Made by a program: the position numbers and the translations under genes. This document shows positions 8,676 through 17,106 of a DNA stretch of 64,000 nucleotides, piece by piece. The first letter of the stretch is position 1, and each line of letters opens with the position of its first letter. The notes under the pieces are model-generated. The model was not told the origin of the DNA. It did not search any database and was given only the letters and a program-made list of their open reading frames with translations. Origin of the DNA: Catonella morbi ATCC 51271 (GTDB taxonomy: Bacteria; Bacillota; Clostridia; Lachnospirales; Lachnospiraceae); contig NZ_KI535367.1 of assembly GCF_000160035.2 (NCBI RefSeq), positions 435,088 through 499,087 of the forward strand, read 5' to 3'.

Positions 8676-9255
8676 TCAGCCATTTGAAAGTGGTTCCGGA
8701 CCATAGTCAAACAGTACGATATTTATTTTTAAGACATTATATTCCTGCTTCCTGATGAAATATTCAACAACTGTATCCGTCTGAGATATCGGCGACAATG
8801 CATAGCCCGCTATCCGTAAGAAATCCGCCACCTCATCCATATTTAAGCGAAGCCCTACGGCAAGTGCAAGCATTTTTCCTTTGACGGCTTTACCTGCCCT
8901 TTAAGGAGCTTTGAAAAATACTGTTTGGATATATTGGCCGCCGCGTACACTTCAGGATTCCTCAGTCCTTTTTTATTGATTAATTGTTCAAACGCTTCTC
9001 AAAGGACTCCTTATAGATATTTTTTAGGTCAGCTTCCAAGGCTTCTTTAACATACTTGTCATCTACAAAGCTTCTAACCTCGTAGGCAAGCTTTCCACTT
9101 ACATTTACAGCATCATTTCCAAATACAACAAGGGTTATTTCCATCTCGTATTCTTCTAAAAATTCCGTAAATGCGCTGACTGCAACATCTACTCCGATAT
9201 CCTTATGAAAACCGTATGTACCGGTCGCAAGAAGGGGAAATGCTATACTGATTAT
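8676..9255 (-). pseudogene. Decayed macro-domain/HTH gene (paralogue of 1961-3040)
   Basis: Two fragments on the minus strand match the intact macro/HTH protein. Fragment 9255-8983 starts abruptly at IAFPLLATGTYGF and lacks the first 110 residues of the macro domain. It continues through the second half and, after a much shorter linker, into DLKNIYKESFEKRL. A frameshift near 8983-8985 follows, the HTH region is still readable in another frame, a second frameshift occurs near 8873-8880, and fragment 8873-8676 encodes the conserved C-terminal tail almost unchanged. The gene cannot make the full protein. The end of homology at about 9250 sits beside a 17-bp sequence (9259-9275) that also occurs at 1102-1118. 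Confidence 0.8.
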
Positions 9256-9387
9256 TCTCATTATACTACAAATATTCACTCAGAACTACCATATTAACCT
9301 ATCTTCTAATACAGTTTCCTATAGTAACTGTCTATCCAAATCTATGATTTTTCTTATTTTTATTCGCCCTTTTCTCAGTCTACTCGT

Positions 9388-9536
9388 CTAGAAAAATGTT
9401 ACGAAGCAGGAAATATTCCCCTAGAAAAGTGTAGTAAATCCTCAAATACTCCCCTAGAAAAGTGTAATAATCACTTGAAATCTCCCCTAGAAAAGTGTAA
9501 TAATTACTTGAAAACTCCCCTAGAAAAGTGTAAAAT
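9388..9536 (+). repeat. Five 33-bp tandem promoter-like repeats
   Basis: The core CCCCTAGAAAAGTGTA occurs exactly at 9418, 9451, 9484 and 9517, with a degenerate copy (CTAGAAAAATGTTA) at 9388, all 33 bp apart. Between the cores is a related ACTTGAAA. Thus the last unit contains TTGAAA (9508-9513), a 17-bp spacer and TAAAAT (9531-9536), and the preceding unit has TTGAAA-17-TAATAA. The array ends 18 bp before the ATPase start. The units look like tandem promoters or operators phased at about three helical turns. It is not a CRISPR: the intervals are themselves conserved and too short. Confidence 0.75.
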
Positions 9537-9553
9537 CATTATAGGAGGTACTT

Positions 9554-10867
9554 ATGAAACGCAGTATTTACAAGGATTTATTAAGATGGAAAGAGAGTCC
9601 TGACAGAAAGCCATTAGTCTTGGAAGGAGCGAGACAGGTCGGGAAGACTTGGATACTCAAAGAGTTTGGTTCTAATGAATATAAAAATGTTGCCTATGTC
9701 AATTGTGACAACAATCCACTACTTGAAGACCTTTTTATAGATTTTGATATTGACAGAATTATAAGGGCACTGTCTGCAATTACAGAGATTAGTATCAGTG
9801 AAAATGATACTCTTATTGTAATTGATGAAATTCAGGAACTTCCAAAAGGTCTGACTGCATTAAAATATTTTGCAGAAAGCGAAAGAAAATACCATGTTGC
9901 CGTAGCAGGCAGCCTTTTGGGACTGCAGATACATGAGGGTACGGGCTTTCCTGTTGGTAAAGTAGATGAATTATACATTCACCCAATGAGTTTTCAGGAA
10001 TTTTTGATGGCATTAGATAAAAATATTATGGTCAGTCAAATAAACGAACATAGTTGGGAAGAAACAATCCCTCTTCACGAAAAATTTGTGGAATTGCTTA
10101 GACAATACTATTATACCGGTGGAATGCCTGAGGTTGTAAAGTGTTATGTTGAAACCGGTGATTTAGCCAAGGTCAGAAACCTGCAGAATACTATTCTTAA
10201 AGGATATATGCGCGATATTTCAAAGCATGCTCCAAAAGAAGAAGTAAACAGAATTCATGCCGTCTGGGAAAGTCTTCCCTCGCAACTTGCAAAAGAAAAT
10301 AAAAAATTCATATATGGCGCATTAAAGAAAGGGGCCAGAGCCAAGGAGTACGAAACGGCTATACAATGGCTTATAGATTCAGGCTTAATTATGAAGATAA
10401 ATAAAGTTAATCAGCCAACCTTGCCTTTAAAGTTTTACGAAGATTACAGTGCATTTAAGTTATTCGCACTTGATCTCGGACTGCTTGGCGCTATGCCTGA
10501 TGTACCCGCCAAGGAAATATTGGTAGGCAGTAATATTTTCAGCGAATATAAAGGTGCATTTACCGAACAGTTTGTCGCACAACAGTTATATTTTGAAAAT
10601 CATAAATTATTTTATTATACAAATGAAAATTCTACACTTGAGATTGATTTTGTGCTACAAAAAGAAGATGTATACTTGCTTGAGGTTAAAGCAGAACTTA
10701 ATGTTCACTCCAAGAGTTTAAAAACTGTTCTTGACAAAAATATAAATTTAAAAGGAATCAGATTTTCTATGCTGCCTTATAAAATTCAGGATAGAATAGA
10801 AAATATCCCCCTTTATCTTTGTAATACCTGGGGACGAAAACTAAAACTTTCACAGAAAATAATGTGA
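9554..10867 (+). CDS. AAA ATPase with DUF4143 domain
   Basis: Residues 1-200 are an AAA_14 ATPase module: Walker A GARQVGKT at 25-32, Walker B LIVIDEIQ near 86-93, and an arginine-containing segment after it. The C-terminal half matches the DUF4143 type, with a PD-(D/E)xK-like end (STLEIDFVLQKEDVYLLEVKAE; about residues 357-378) reminiscent of nuclease folds. This family is widespread in bacteria, often multi-copy, and its function is unresolved. AGGAGG lies 5-6 bases before the ATG. The gene stands alone, driven by the 33-bp tandem repeats, which suggests tight or cooperative control. Length (437 residues) is normal for the family. Confidence 0.88.
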   Translation: MKRSIYKDLLRWKESPDRKPLVLEGARQVGKTWILKEFGSNEYKNVAYVNCDNNPLLEDLFIDFDIDRIIRALSAITEISISENDTLIVIDEIQELPKGLTALKYFAESERKYHVAVAGSLLGLQIHEGTGFPVGKVDELYIHPMSFQEFLMALDKNIMVSQINEHSWEETIPLHEKFVELLRQYYYTGGMPEVVKCYVETGDLAKVRNLQNTILKGYMRDISKHAPKEEVNRIHAVWESLPSQLAKENKKFIYGALKKGARAKEYETAIQWLIDSGLIMKINKVNQPTLPLKFYEDYSAFKLFALDLGLLGAMPDVPAKEILVGSNIFSEYKGAFTEQFVAQQLYFENHKLFYYTNENSTLEIDFVLQKEDVYLLEVKAELNVHSKSLKTVLDKNINLKGIRFSMLPYKIQDRIENIPLYLCNTWGRKLKLSQKIM

Positions 10868-10974
10868 ATTTTTTCGTAATTTTTTTATTTTTATTTGCCT
10901 TTTTCCTCAACTAATGTTATAATCCATATAATATCGTATGGTCGATAGAAACCAGATAAATTAGGAGGTTTGAC

Positions 10975-11466
10975 ATGAGTAATAAAAATGAATTTAAAGA
11001 CATTGCAAAGAAAATAGCATATACCGGCATAGGAGCTATTGCAGTAGCTGCCGAGGCTGCAGGAGGAGTTGTCGAAAAACTGGCTGAAAAAGGCGAGAAG
11101 GTTGCTACAGGCAGCAAGGTAATTAATGAAGGTAAAAAAGCTGTCAAAGACTTCAAAGAAAATGTATCCAAAAGTAAGGCTAAAAAGGTTATGGATGCCG
11201 TTATTGACATGACAAAAGAAGAACGTGAAGCACTTCGCAAAAAGCTTGACGAGTTTGAAGCAGAAATCGAAAAAGCAGTTGGTGAGGTAGACGGTGTTGA
11301 AAATGATGACGATGTTGAAGTAGAATTCTATAACGATTTGAAGTCGGATGACTCCTGCAAAGAAGAATGCAATGCTGACAAAAAAGAAGACAGTGTTGAT
11401 GACGATGATGAAGATTCCTCTTCACTTGATGGTTGCTGCTGCTGTGACGAGCACAAAGAGAGATAA
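10975..11466 (+). CDS. Small helical protein with acidic and cysteine-rich tail
   Basis: The 163-residue product has an N-terminal half with a moderately hydrophobic helix (IAYTGIGAIAVAAEAAGGVVEKLAEKG), a basic helical stretch, and a coiled-coil-like region (EEREALRKKLDEFEAEIEK). From about residue 108 the tail is strongly acidic, ending with DDDDEDSSSLDGCCCCDEHKER. The first half resembles small phasin-like or stress-associated proteins of Clostridia; I cannot name a function. The four consecutive cysteines and terminal His might bind metal. RBS TAGGAGG precedes the ATG by 7 bases; a TATAAT is present upstream near 10916-10922. A strong terminator follows. Confidence 0.7.
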   Translation: MSNKNEFKDIAKKIAYTGIGAIAVAAEAAGGVVEKLAEKGEKVATGSKVINEGKKAVKDFKENVSKSKAKKVMDAVIDMTKEEREALRKKLDEFEAEIEKAVGEVDGVENDDDVEVEFYNDLKSDDSCKEECNADKKEDSVDDDDEDSSSLDGCCCCDEHKER

Positions 11467-11492
11467 ATACCGGCAATAATTGTTGAATTACA

Positions 11493-11550
11493 GCTCCGAA
11501 TGATAACGCTTACTCTGCGTGTTAAGCATTATTATTCGGAGCATTTATTT
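11493..11550 (+). terminator. Rho-independent terminator
   Basis: Stem GCTCCGAAT (11493-11501) with ATTCGGAGC (11534-11542), extended inward by GCTTA/TAAGC pairing, then a T-rich tail CATTTATTTTA. It ends the transcript of the acidic-tail protein and sits between converging genes. Confidence 0.75.
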
Positions 11551-11576
11551 TAGGTAACAAGCAGTTTACAAGTCTC

Positions 11577-11915
11577 CTATGGTTTTACTTTTCTCCATTC
11601 TGCTATATATTGCCTAAGCATTTTTCTTAAAATTTCAATATCCGTTTCATCAGTCAGGTGAATTCTATCAAATTCCAATATACCGCTGTCATCCAGTTCA
11701 TCAAATTCTTTTTCAGAAATAGCATTATAAAGGATGTTCCTTGCTCCCATTAAGTCATCCCATATATTCATTTCTTCATAACCAAGGGCTAAAGAATAGG
11801 CTCTTGTATCCGGATTATCTCTGCTTTCACTCCTATGTAAAACATAGATTACTTTTTCCAGAGCATTAACTAACTGTATGTATTTATCTTTTGATAATGT
11901 AATTTCATCACGCAT
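11577..11915 (-). CDS. Small cytosolic protein, candidate immunity protein of the LHH toxin
   Basis: 112 residues, acidic and helical, no signal peptide. The start at 11915 has GGGAGGAAAG five bases upstream; the frame is open 11 codons further but without a ribosome binding site. It lies downstream of the LHH-domain lipoprotein gene, on the same strand, after about 207 bp. Polymorphic toxins are normally followed by a small unrelated immunity gene, and this is the only candidate. I recognise no family, so the role is inferred from position alone. Confidence 0.5.
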   Translation of the reverse strand: MRDEITLSKDKYIQLVNALEKVIYVLHRSESRDNPDTRAYSLALGYEEMNIWDDLMGARNILYNAISEKEFDELDDSGILEFDRIHLTDETDIEILRKMLRQYIAEWRKVKP

Positions 11916-12122
11916 TTTTGCTTTCCTCCCATAAGGCATCAGTATCATAAGCTTCCAAGGTTATGTTTGTATTATCTATCTATTTACCTTTTATGCTTTC
12001 CAAACTAAAACGATTAACCTTCGGCTTACCCATTTTTACTTATCTATTGTCACAGCAAATATATTCTGTATTTAAGTTTGTGCCTCTTCTTTGCAAACTT
12101 TGCTTATATAATAATTTCATAC

Positions 12123-13355
12123 TCAAATACCACCACTGATAAGTTTCATGGCGTAGTCTTTCCAAAAATCAGCCTTAATAGTAGCCCAGACTTTTTGACT
12201 TGACGGATTATCAAACCCTGAAGTTTTAACATGCCATATTTTATTATTTCCTTCCCCCATATGTTCTAAATGTGTCAATATGGCAAGTGGCGAATCATTA
12301 CTTTGACCAATATGGTGTAACTCATAAGGTATTCCTGTAGGATCCAATGGTGATTTCTTATTCATAATGCGTTGTAAGTTTGTCATACCATTTTTGTCAA
12401 CATAGTTTAAATCAATTTTTCTTACCAATGCTGTTCTACCATTAATCATCTCAGGAAACAATCCTATCTTCTTAGATTCTTTATACTGAGCCATATTATT
12501 AAATCTTTCGATTATTTCCATAGGATATTTTGATTCCTTCTGAATCTGAGCAACTTCGTTCAGGCTCAATCCGCCTTTAGTTCCTTTCTTCAGAACAAAC
12601 ACTTCTTTTCCGCCACCAATAATAGCCCCACTGATTGCTCCCCACTTAAAGCTTTCTGAAGCTTCCATAGAAGAAACCTTAATAGCCTCATTAAAGTCAC
12701 CTGTCTGGATACCTCTAACAACACCTGCAGATACCCCTCCAAATGTAGCTGATGAAAGTGCAAAGACTGTCGCAGATTTAGCAGATGCCGCAAATACCAC
12801 ACTTAAGGCAGTCACTCCAGTACCTGCCGATACAACAGAAACTGTAACACATACAAGAATAACACCTGTTCCAATTGCCACATTTTTTATCATCGTTTCA
12901 GTCGAAACATCTTTAATTTCTTCAAGTTCTTTTACTGTGGTTGTTCCATTATCACTTAGAGTAAAAATATACTTTTTCCCCTGAAATAATCCATCCAATT
13001 CTGCTAATGTATAGCCAAAATATATATTCCCCTGTGAATTAAACGCAACTTCATCAAGATATTCCTTAGATACATAAACTGCAGATACACCTTCAACAAC
13101 ATATTCATCACTGTTAAGCTTTGTAACTGTATCTCTGTAGACCAAATCCTCGATATGTCTTAGGAGTTCTTTATCATCTAAAGACTTATAAACAGGCTCA
13201 TTTTCTTCTAATGCAAATTTTGATTTGAGTTCTTCAACTTTAACTGTAGAGTTACCAGAACTATTGGTGTCAGCAGAACCGGTCTGTTCATGTACCATTC
13301 CACATCCGTTTAACAACAGCACAAAGCTGAGTAAAATCAGAATTATCCTTCTCAT
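12123..13355 (-). CDS. Lipoprotein with C-terminal LHH nuclease (polymorphic toxin)
   Basis: Residues 1-19 are a lipoprotein signal (hydrophobic run ending LLNGC). Residues 20-140 are extracytoplasmic. Residues 145-215 are a glycine/alanine-rich hydrophobic segment (IKNVAIGTGVILVCVTVS and more), often found before toxin domains and possibly aiding membrane entry. The last 75 residues match the LHH family of HNH/EndoVII-type nucleases: GIPYELHHIGQ (near residues 342-352), then DSPLAILTHLEHMG with conserved histidines. The gene starts inside the stop codon of the surface-protein gene (TAATG overlap), so the two are translationally coupled. A candidate immunity gene follows. Domain family named by motif; nuclease activity is inferred. 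Confidence 0.78.
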   Translation of the reverse strand: MRRIILILLSFVLLLNGCGMVHEQTGSADTNSSGNSTVKVEELKSKFALEENEPVYKSLDDKELLRHIEDLVYRDTVTKLNSDEYVVEGVSAVYVSKEYLDEVAFNSQGNIYFGYTLAELDGLFQGKKYIFTLSDNGTTTVKELEEIKDVSTETMIKNVAIGTGVILVCVTVSVVSAGTGVTALSVVFAASAKSATVFALSSATFGGVSAGVVRGIQTGDFNEAIKVSSMEASESFKWGAISGAIIGGGKEVFVLKKGTKGGLSLNEVAQIQKESKYPMEIIERFNNMAQYKESKKIGLFPEMINGRTALVRKIDLNYVDKNGMTNLQRIMNKKSPLDPTGIPYELHHIGQSNDSPLAILTHLEHMGEGNNKIWHVKTSGFDNPSSQKVWATIKADFWKDYAMKLISGGI

Positions 13356-15262
13356 TATTCTTCACTCCCACTTTCATTATTATTTAATTCCATACTCCTC
13401 ACTTCTATCTTTTTCTTCTTGACCTTTAGCACTATAACAATGCAAATAACAACTACAAATATGACAATTCCAATGATAGCTAAATATGGCATCAGTTTTT
13501 GTTCCGGTTTACTGTCTTCTATATTATCATCAATCCCAGACATTTCTTCAGATTCCTGAGATTTCTCCGGTTCTATCTCTTGCGTATCTATCTTTTCATC
13601 CTCTTCCTCAGCTGCCTTTACCGTAGCAACTTTAATTGTACCATCATCTGCAATTGATGCTCCATCAGCAATAAGTTTATTAATTTCTGTAATCGGTAAA
13701 CCCGTAGTCATATGAGCACGTATAATGTTGTTTGTACCTACATAAATCTTTTTTGTAGTAAACACCCCTGTATACTGATTACTGACAGTTATATTATAAA
13801 TCCCTTCATCGGTATATTCGGCTCCATCCTTTGCTGAGCCATTAAAGCGTGTATCTTCTACAAGCCCATCAGCACTATCTTTCAACACTTCTTTTTTAAT
13901 GTTAATTTTTAAATATCTTGATTTAGCCAAATCAAGTTTGAAGCCGTTTTCTGTCATAGCACTATTAGTTAGTTCATTGCCTGTTTTAACATCAAATGGA
14001 TAAACCATACAATTACTGTTGCGAACAGAAAATTTGAAAAAAATACGGTAATGACCTATTTTATCAATAAATTCATCACTGGTTATTTCATAATTAAGGG
14101 CTACCTCATAGTCACCCTCTTCAAATAATTTTACCTTCGTATCTGCTCCAACAGTTGCATTGGCTTCAAGATAGTTAGTATAAATAGTCGGTTCTGTTTT
14201 AACATTATTATGGTCAGTATAACGAATAATTAAAGCACCGCGACCAAATTTCATTTTAGGTGTCTCAAAATACTGATCGTATCCCTCATTATCAGAGGTA
14301 ACAGTTATCTTTTCATTACCGTTTAACCCATTAATATTCTGTTTCAGCTTAAACCACAGTGTAACTTTATCTCCGACATTTTTAAGAAATACAGTATTTT
14401 CATTATTATCTGTTATCTCATCAGTATATCCGCTAACAAAAAAATTACCCAACTCCCAGCCATAGTGCGGATCTTTCTTGGAAATCATTTCCTCTCCAAA
14501 ATAACCATCAAAATTTTTTACTCTAACTCTTTTCCCAAGACTATATGTCTCATTAGAAACATCAGCTTTTGATTCGCCGGAATCTGTATATGCATAAAAC
14601 TCATATAGTTCTGCACATTTCTTATAATCGTACTTATCAGTATTTACAAATAAAAAGTTACTTTCTTCGGTTCTGACAGAAAGTTCATATACAACCACAA
14701 CTCTGTAATAACATCCATTTATTAACTGTACATCTGTTGTTGAATAGATTGAATCTGTTCGTATAGTAGTATCACCAAACGCATTATAAATTGTTTCAAT
14801 ATCTACCCAAGTCTTTCTGTCTTTAGAAGTTTGCAGTATAATTGTTCCCTTCATAATGGCAGAATCCAATTTCATATCAGCCACTTTTTTACTTTTGTCA
14901 TTCACAAGGTGCCACTCATCTTCGTTAGCATTAAGCAAAGTATCACTATAATTGTAAAATAACTCTAAATTACCACTACCAACTTCATAAGTAGGAACTC
15001 CGGATTTTTCACTAACATTGGCTATATCTCCCGATACGTAGAAAGTGCCATAGGTATTTCCTTTATCCGTTTTCTGAAATATATTATTATTATGAAATTC
15101 ATAAGAGCTGTTCTTATCAAACTCATACAATCGTCCACTAACTTCTGTTTTTCCGTTTTCTGCAAACACAGCCTTCGTAAACACTAACAAGAATAGTGTC
15201 ATAACAGCATATAGTCCTATAAGCACTTTTAATCCTTTAGCATAAGTCGATTTTTTATTCAT
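13355..15262 (-). CDS. Membrane-anchored secreted protein, first gene of the toxin operon
   Basis: The product (about 635 residues) has a signal peptide (hydrophobic LKVLIGLYAVMTLFLLVFT, cleavage near VFAEN), a long beta-rich extracellular region without motifs I recognise, an acidic Glu/Ser-rich stalk, and one C-terminal membrane helix (YLAIIGIVIFVVVICIVIVLKV) followed by a basic stop-transfer. ATG 15262 has AAAGGGGA about 8 bases before it and is preferred over the upstream in-frame ATG at 15289. It overlaps the LHH lipoprotein start by one base. Its role may be to display, deliver or act with the lipoprotein toxin (inference). The 340 bp upstream are extremely AT-rich and contain no gene. 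Confidence 0.72.
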   Translation of the reverse strand: MNKKSTYAKGLKVLIGLYAVMTLFLLVFTKAVFAENGKTEVSGRLYEFDKNSSYEFHNNNIFQKTDKGNTYGTFYVSGDIANVSEKSGVPTYEVGSGNLELFYNYSDTLLNANEDEWHLVNDKSKKVADMKLDSAIMKGTIILQTSKDRKTWVDIETIYNAFGDTTIRTDSIYSTTDVQLINGCYYRVVVVYELSVRTEESNFLFVNTDKYDYKKCAELYEFYAYTDSGESKADVSNETYSLGKRVRVKNFDGYFGEEMISKKDPHYGWELGNFFVSGYTDEITDNNENTVFLKNVGDKVTLWFKLKQNINGLNGNEKITVTSDNEGYDQYFETPKMKFGRGALIIRYTDHNNVKTEPTIYTNYLEANATVGADTKVKLFEEGDYEVALNYEITSDEFIDKIGHYRIFFKFSVRNSNCMVYPFDVKTGNELTNSAMTENGFKLDLAKSRYLKINIKKEVLKDSADGLVEDTRFNGSAKDGAEYTDEGIYNITVSNQYTGVFTTKKIYVGTNNIIRAHMTTGLPITEINKLIADGASIADDGTIKVATVKAAEEEDEKIDTQEIEPEKSQESEEMSGIDDNIEDSKPEQKLMPYLAIIGIVIFVVVICIVIVLKVKKKKIEVRSMELNNNESGSEE

Positions 15263-15535
15263 CACAATATCCCCTTTTCTTTTTTGCATGTTGTAAAATA
15301 AGAAATACTTTCACAAGTGAGCTATATTATTTTTTGTGATTTCAACACTTGTATCAAAAAATATTCTCTATAATAGTATATGTAAATTATGCGAATATAT
15401 TTTTATTATTTTGTCAATATCTCATTTTATTATTTTATTGCAAATTATCAAAATAATCAATTGCTATATTTGTAATTTTACATTGAATTTCAAAATATTT
15501 CGTTTTTATGTTTTTACAATCACAAATAGATACTA

Positions 15536-15578
15536 AAAAAAGAGCCTGATGAAATTACACACCAGACTCTTTTCTCTA
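15536..15578 (-). terminator. Terminator of the Fe-alcohol dehydrogenase gene
   Basis: AAAGAGCCTGATG pairs imperfectly with CACCAGACTCTTT across a short loop; leftwards the stem is followed by a run of T residues (AAAAAA at 15535-15541 on the plus strand). It lies about 30 bp after the stop. Confidence 0.7.
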
Positions 15579-15604
15579 TATTTTCATTTACAAAGGGGCA
15601 ATAA

Positions 15605-16822
15605 TTAGAAATCAACTTCTGTGTCATAGTAGCAGCACTTAAGAAGTTTTTCCATCTCTTCCTGCTTAGGCTGTCTTGGGTTAGAACCTGTGCAGGCATC
15701 AGCAATAGCATTCTTAGCAATTTCAGGAAGTCTCTCAAGGAAGATATTCTCAGGTACAAAGCTCTTCTCAGCAGGGAAGCTGTCTGCACCGTAAGTGCCG
15801 ATTCCGTGAGGAATTCTAAGACTGTCGTTCATTCCTCTTAAGTATTTAATAAGGTTAGCAATCTTCTCACCTTCAGAAGCACCGCCAATTCCCATATAAT
15901 CTGAAATATATGCATATCTCTTAGCAGCTGTAGCATCCTTAGCATTGAAAGCTATTACCTTTGGAAGGTACATTGCGTTTGCGGCACCATGAATGATATG
16001 CGCACCCTGATCCTCAAATACGGCACCTGTCTTATGTGCCATAGAGTGAACTATACCAAGGAGAGCATTGGAGAATGCCATACCTGCAAGACACTGTGCA
16101 TTATGCATTTTTGCTCTTGCATCCTTGTCACCCTTATAAGAATCAACAAGGTCAGCCTTAATCATGGTCATTGCATGAAGTGCAAGCGGATCTGTATAAT
16201 CACAGTTTGCTGTAGATACATAAGCCTCAATAGCATGTGTAAGAGCATCCATACCTGTATGTGCAACAAGCTTTTCAGGCATTGTCTCCGCAAGGTCAGA
16301 ATCTACAATGGCTATATCAGGAGTGATTTCAAAGTCAGCTAAAGGATATTTGATACCCTTTGAGTAATCTGTAATAATTGAAAATGCTGTAACTTCAGTA
16401 GCTGTACCCGAAGTTGAAGGGATAGCACAGAAATGAGCTTTCTTTCTGAGTTCAGGTATGCCGAATATCTTGCACATATCCTCAAAAGTACATTCAGGAT
16501 GCTCATACTTAATCCACATAGCCTTTGCAGCATCGATAGGTGAACCACCACCCATAGCAACTATCCAGTCAGGCTCGAACTTAAGCATAGCTTCCGCACC
16601 GCGCATAACTGTCTCAACTGAAGGATCCGGCTCGATTCCCTCAAAAAGTTCAACCTCCATACCTGCTTCTTTAAGGTAATTTACTGCTCTGTCAAGGAAG
16701 CCGAATTTCTTCATCGCACTTCCGCCCACACAGACTATAGCCTTCTTTCCTTTGAGATTCTTAAGGTTTTCCAATGAACCCTTTCCATGATAAAGGTCTC
16801 TGGGTAATGTAAATCTTGCCAT
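15605..16822 (-). CDS. Iron-containing alcohol dehydrogenase
   Basis: A 405-residue group III (iron-type) alcohol dehydrogenase. NAD(P)-binding GGGSPIDAAK is near residues 91-100; the metal site is provided by the Asp and His of the TGMDALTHAIEAYVS and GIVHSMAHKTGAVFEDQGAHIIHG segments. It interconverts aldehydes and alcohols (for example butanol or ethanol metabolism) to balance NADH in fermentation. It is monocistronic, with a terminator downstream. GGAGG lies 7-8 bases before the ATG. The substrate cannot be decided between butanol-dehydrogenase-like and related subtypes. Upstream 16823-17106 contains only AT-rich promoter sequence. Confidence 0.93.
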   Translation of the reverse strand: MARFTLPRDLYHGKGSLENLKNLKGKKAIVCVGGSAMKKFGFLDRAVNYLKEAGMEVELFEGIEPDPSVETVMRGAEAMLKFEPDWIVAMGGGSPIDAAKAMWIKYEHPECTFEDMCKIFGIPELRKKAHFCAIPSTSGTATEVTAFSIITDYSKGIKYPLADFEITPDIAIVDSDLAETMPEKLVAHTGMDALTHAIEAYVSTANCDYTDPLALHAMTMIKADLVDSYKGDKDARAKMHNAQCLAGMAFSNALLGIVHSMAHKTGAVFEDQGAHIIHGAANAMYLPKVIAFNAKDATAAKRYAYISDYMGIGGASEGEKIANLIKYLRGMNDSLRIPHGIGTYGADSFPAEKSFVPENIFLERLPEIAKNAIADACTGSNPRQPKQEEMEKLLKCCYYDTEVDF

Positions 16823-17106
16823 TTAAATATCCTCCTAACGTTTATTTGAAGATTGCAGTTTTAAGCCTGTAATCTTTGACTATTTTTTAACAATCTCTAT
16901 TATATACTTTTTTGGATAAAAAGCAAATGTTTTTAGCAATAATTTACAAATAATTCATAAATTTATGCATTATTTTGAAAATAATATTCACTATCATTTT
17001 ACTTAAACATATAAATGCCGGAAGGTATAAGAATTCAATATAAGCTTTCTTACAGGAGAATTTATAATCTTTCAGCACTTCTGTCCTATATTATAATAAC
17101 TTTCTG

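Noticed and set aside
9388-9536. CRISPR-like array of regular repeats
   Set aside because: Intervals between cores are conserved with each other and are only about 17 bp. The unit is a tandem repeat of 33 bp, and no cas genes are near.
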